Of a stretch of DNA of 15,470 nucleotides, positions 14,901 to 15,470 are shown piece by piece. The position numbers and the translations under genes were made by a program. This DNA is from an uncultured Oscillospiraceae bacterium (GTDB lineage: Bacteria; Bacillota; Clostridia; Oscillospirales; Ruminococcaceae). The stretch is from NCBI GenBank assembly GCA_934454435.1, contig CAKSGA010000054.1:1-15470 (forward strand). The letters are read 5' to 3'. The first letter of the stretch is position 1. Every line of letters begins with the position of its first letter. Under the pieces are notes generated by a model. It did no database searches, had not been told where the DNA came from, and saw only the letters and a list, made by a program, of their open reading frames with translations.

Positions 14901-15469
14901 TAATTGTGAGCTGAACAATAATCCGTGAAATCCTTCGAGGTATATTGCGAACCCTGGTCGCTGTGCAGAATAACGCCGTTTTTCAGCACCCATGGGTGCT
15001 GACTTATTGCTTTAGAAAGCGTTTGCACAGCCAGTTCAGCCGTAATATTCCTGCCGCTGACGCTTGCAATCACGCTTCTGTCATAAAGGTCTATGATGGT
15101 ACAGTTATAGCGCATACTCCCGTCTGACAACGGTATGTAAGTAAAATCGGTACACCAGAACTTGTCCGGATAATCAACCGTAAACTGCCGTTTGAGGAGA
15201 TTATCGAACACCTTATGAGCAGCCCCTTTCCTGTACCCGGGCTTATGCCTTCGAGTCACAGAAAACAATTTCAGCTCGCAATTCATGTATTTGTGGCACG
15301 TTGTCGGGCTGATCCTGATACCTTTGCTTTTCAGCAGAGCCGCCATTAGTCTGTAACCAGGAATTCCTTTCCGCTCATGATAGGTTTCGGTTATGTCTGA
15401 AATGATCTTCGCCTTGTCCCGACGATACCCCGCTTTTTTGTCTTTCAGATGATTGTAATAGGCGTTAGG
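14900..15469 (-). CDS. IS3-family transposase OrfB (DDE integrase), both ends missing
   Basis: The frame is open from the right window edge for 189 codons to TAA at 14900-14902. It reads the usual OrfB order: HLKDKKAGYRRDK, then GIPGYRLMAALLKSKGIRIS (HTH_21-like region), and the rve integrase core with WCTDFTYIPL (catalytic Asp108 of the visible part) and ILHSDQGSQYTS (Asp171). It stops after DYCSAHN, where relatives continue with QSMSxxGxPYDNAxxE, so the third catalytic residue, Glu, and the C-terminus are missing. The 5' end and any OrfA are beyond the window. The missing C-terminal part is what is found at 182-385 in opposite orientation. As it stands it cannot encode an active transposase. 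Confidence 0.88.
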   Translation of the reverse strand, partial: PNAYYNHLKDKKAGYRRDKAKIISDITETYHERKGIPGYRLMAALLKSKGIRISPTTCHKYMNCELKLFSVTRRHKPGYRKGAAHKVFDNLLKRQFTVDYPDKFWCTDFTYIPLSDGSMRYNCTIIDLYDRSVIASVSGRNITAELAVQTLSKAISQHPWVLKNGVILHSDQGSQYTSKDFTDYCSAHN

Positions 15470-15470
15470 A

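Noticed and set aside
1..15470. CRISPR array, tRNA or rRNA genes, plasmid or phage origin
   Set aside because: No regularly spaced repeats, no cloverleaf or rRNA-like stretch, and no phage or replication genes were seen on either strand.

Overview
The window carries a maltodextrin/starch-utilisation locus with all of its genes on the minus strand, flanked at both ends by parts of an IS3-family insertion sequence. Strong AGGAGG-type ribosome binding sites, LacI-family regulators in each operon, lipoprotein-anchored extracellular proteins, an ABC importer without its own ATPase gene and sigma-A-like promoters suggest a Gram-positive Clostridia member. Protein style and base composition (about half GC by eye) fit the Ruminococcus/Oscillospiraceae group. 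That placement is inference; there is no rRNA or marker gene here.

Layout, right to left in the direction of transcription. At the right edge is an IS3-family OrfB (14900-15469) that stops just after the second catalytic Asp. Next come a short remnant of an unidentified gene (14661-14900) and its terminator. Operon 1 follows: a LacI-type regulator (13411-14406), 4-alpha-glucanotransferase malQ (11876-13390) and alpha-glucan phosphorylase glgP (9496-11856). It is driven by a promoter whose -10 box is covered by a 36-bp near-perfect palindrome. A 386-bp intergenic region contains a perfect-consensus promoter and four TTCGAA palindromes in the leader of operon 2. Operon 2 holds a maltodextrin-binding lipoprotein (7808-9109), two permeases (6070-7566 and 5195-6070), a second LacI regulator (4123-5154), a secreted GH13 amylase lipoprotein (2468-4126) and a cytoplasmic type I pullulanase (549-2453). 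Between the binding protein and the first permease lie a hairpin and an internal perfect-consensus promoter flanked by 20-bp inverted repeats. Left of the pullulanase are a terminator-like hairpin, a promoter with RBS that reads only ten codons before running into an IS end, the 3' part of an IS3-family OrfB on the plus strand, a terminator hairpin, and the 3' end of a membrane-protein gene.

How the genes work together (established for these families, inferred here): the surface amylase trims starch or maltodextrin, the binding protein and permeases import the oligosaccharides using an ATPase encoded elsewhere, pullulanase debranches, and MalQ plus phosphorylase convert linear chains to glucose and glucose-1-phosphate. 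The two LacI regulators probably sense sugars and control the two operons.

Points most worth following up: (i) the two IS pieces are almost exactly complementary halves of one transposase in opposite orientation, which suggests that the whole ~14.7-kb locus was inverted with a breakpoint inside an IS; (ii) the inverted-repeat-flanked promoter between malE and malF could be an invertible switch or small mobile promoter; (iii) the paired TTTCGAAA operators coincide with a LacI regulator that has a shortened hinge.
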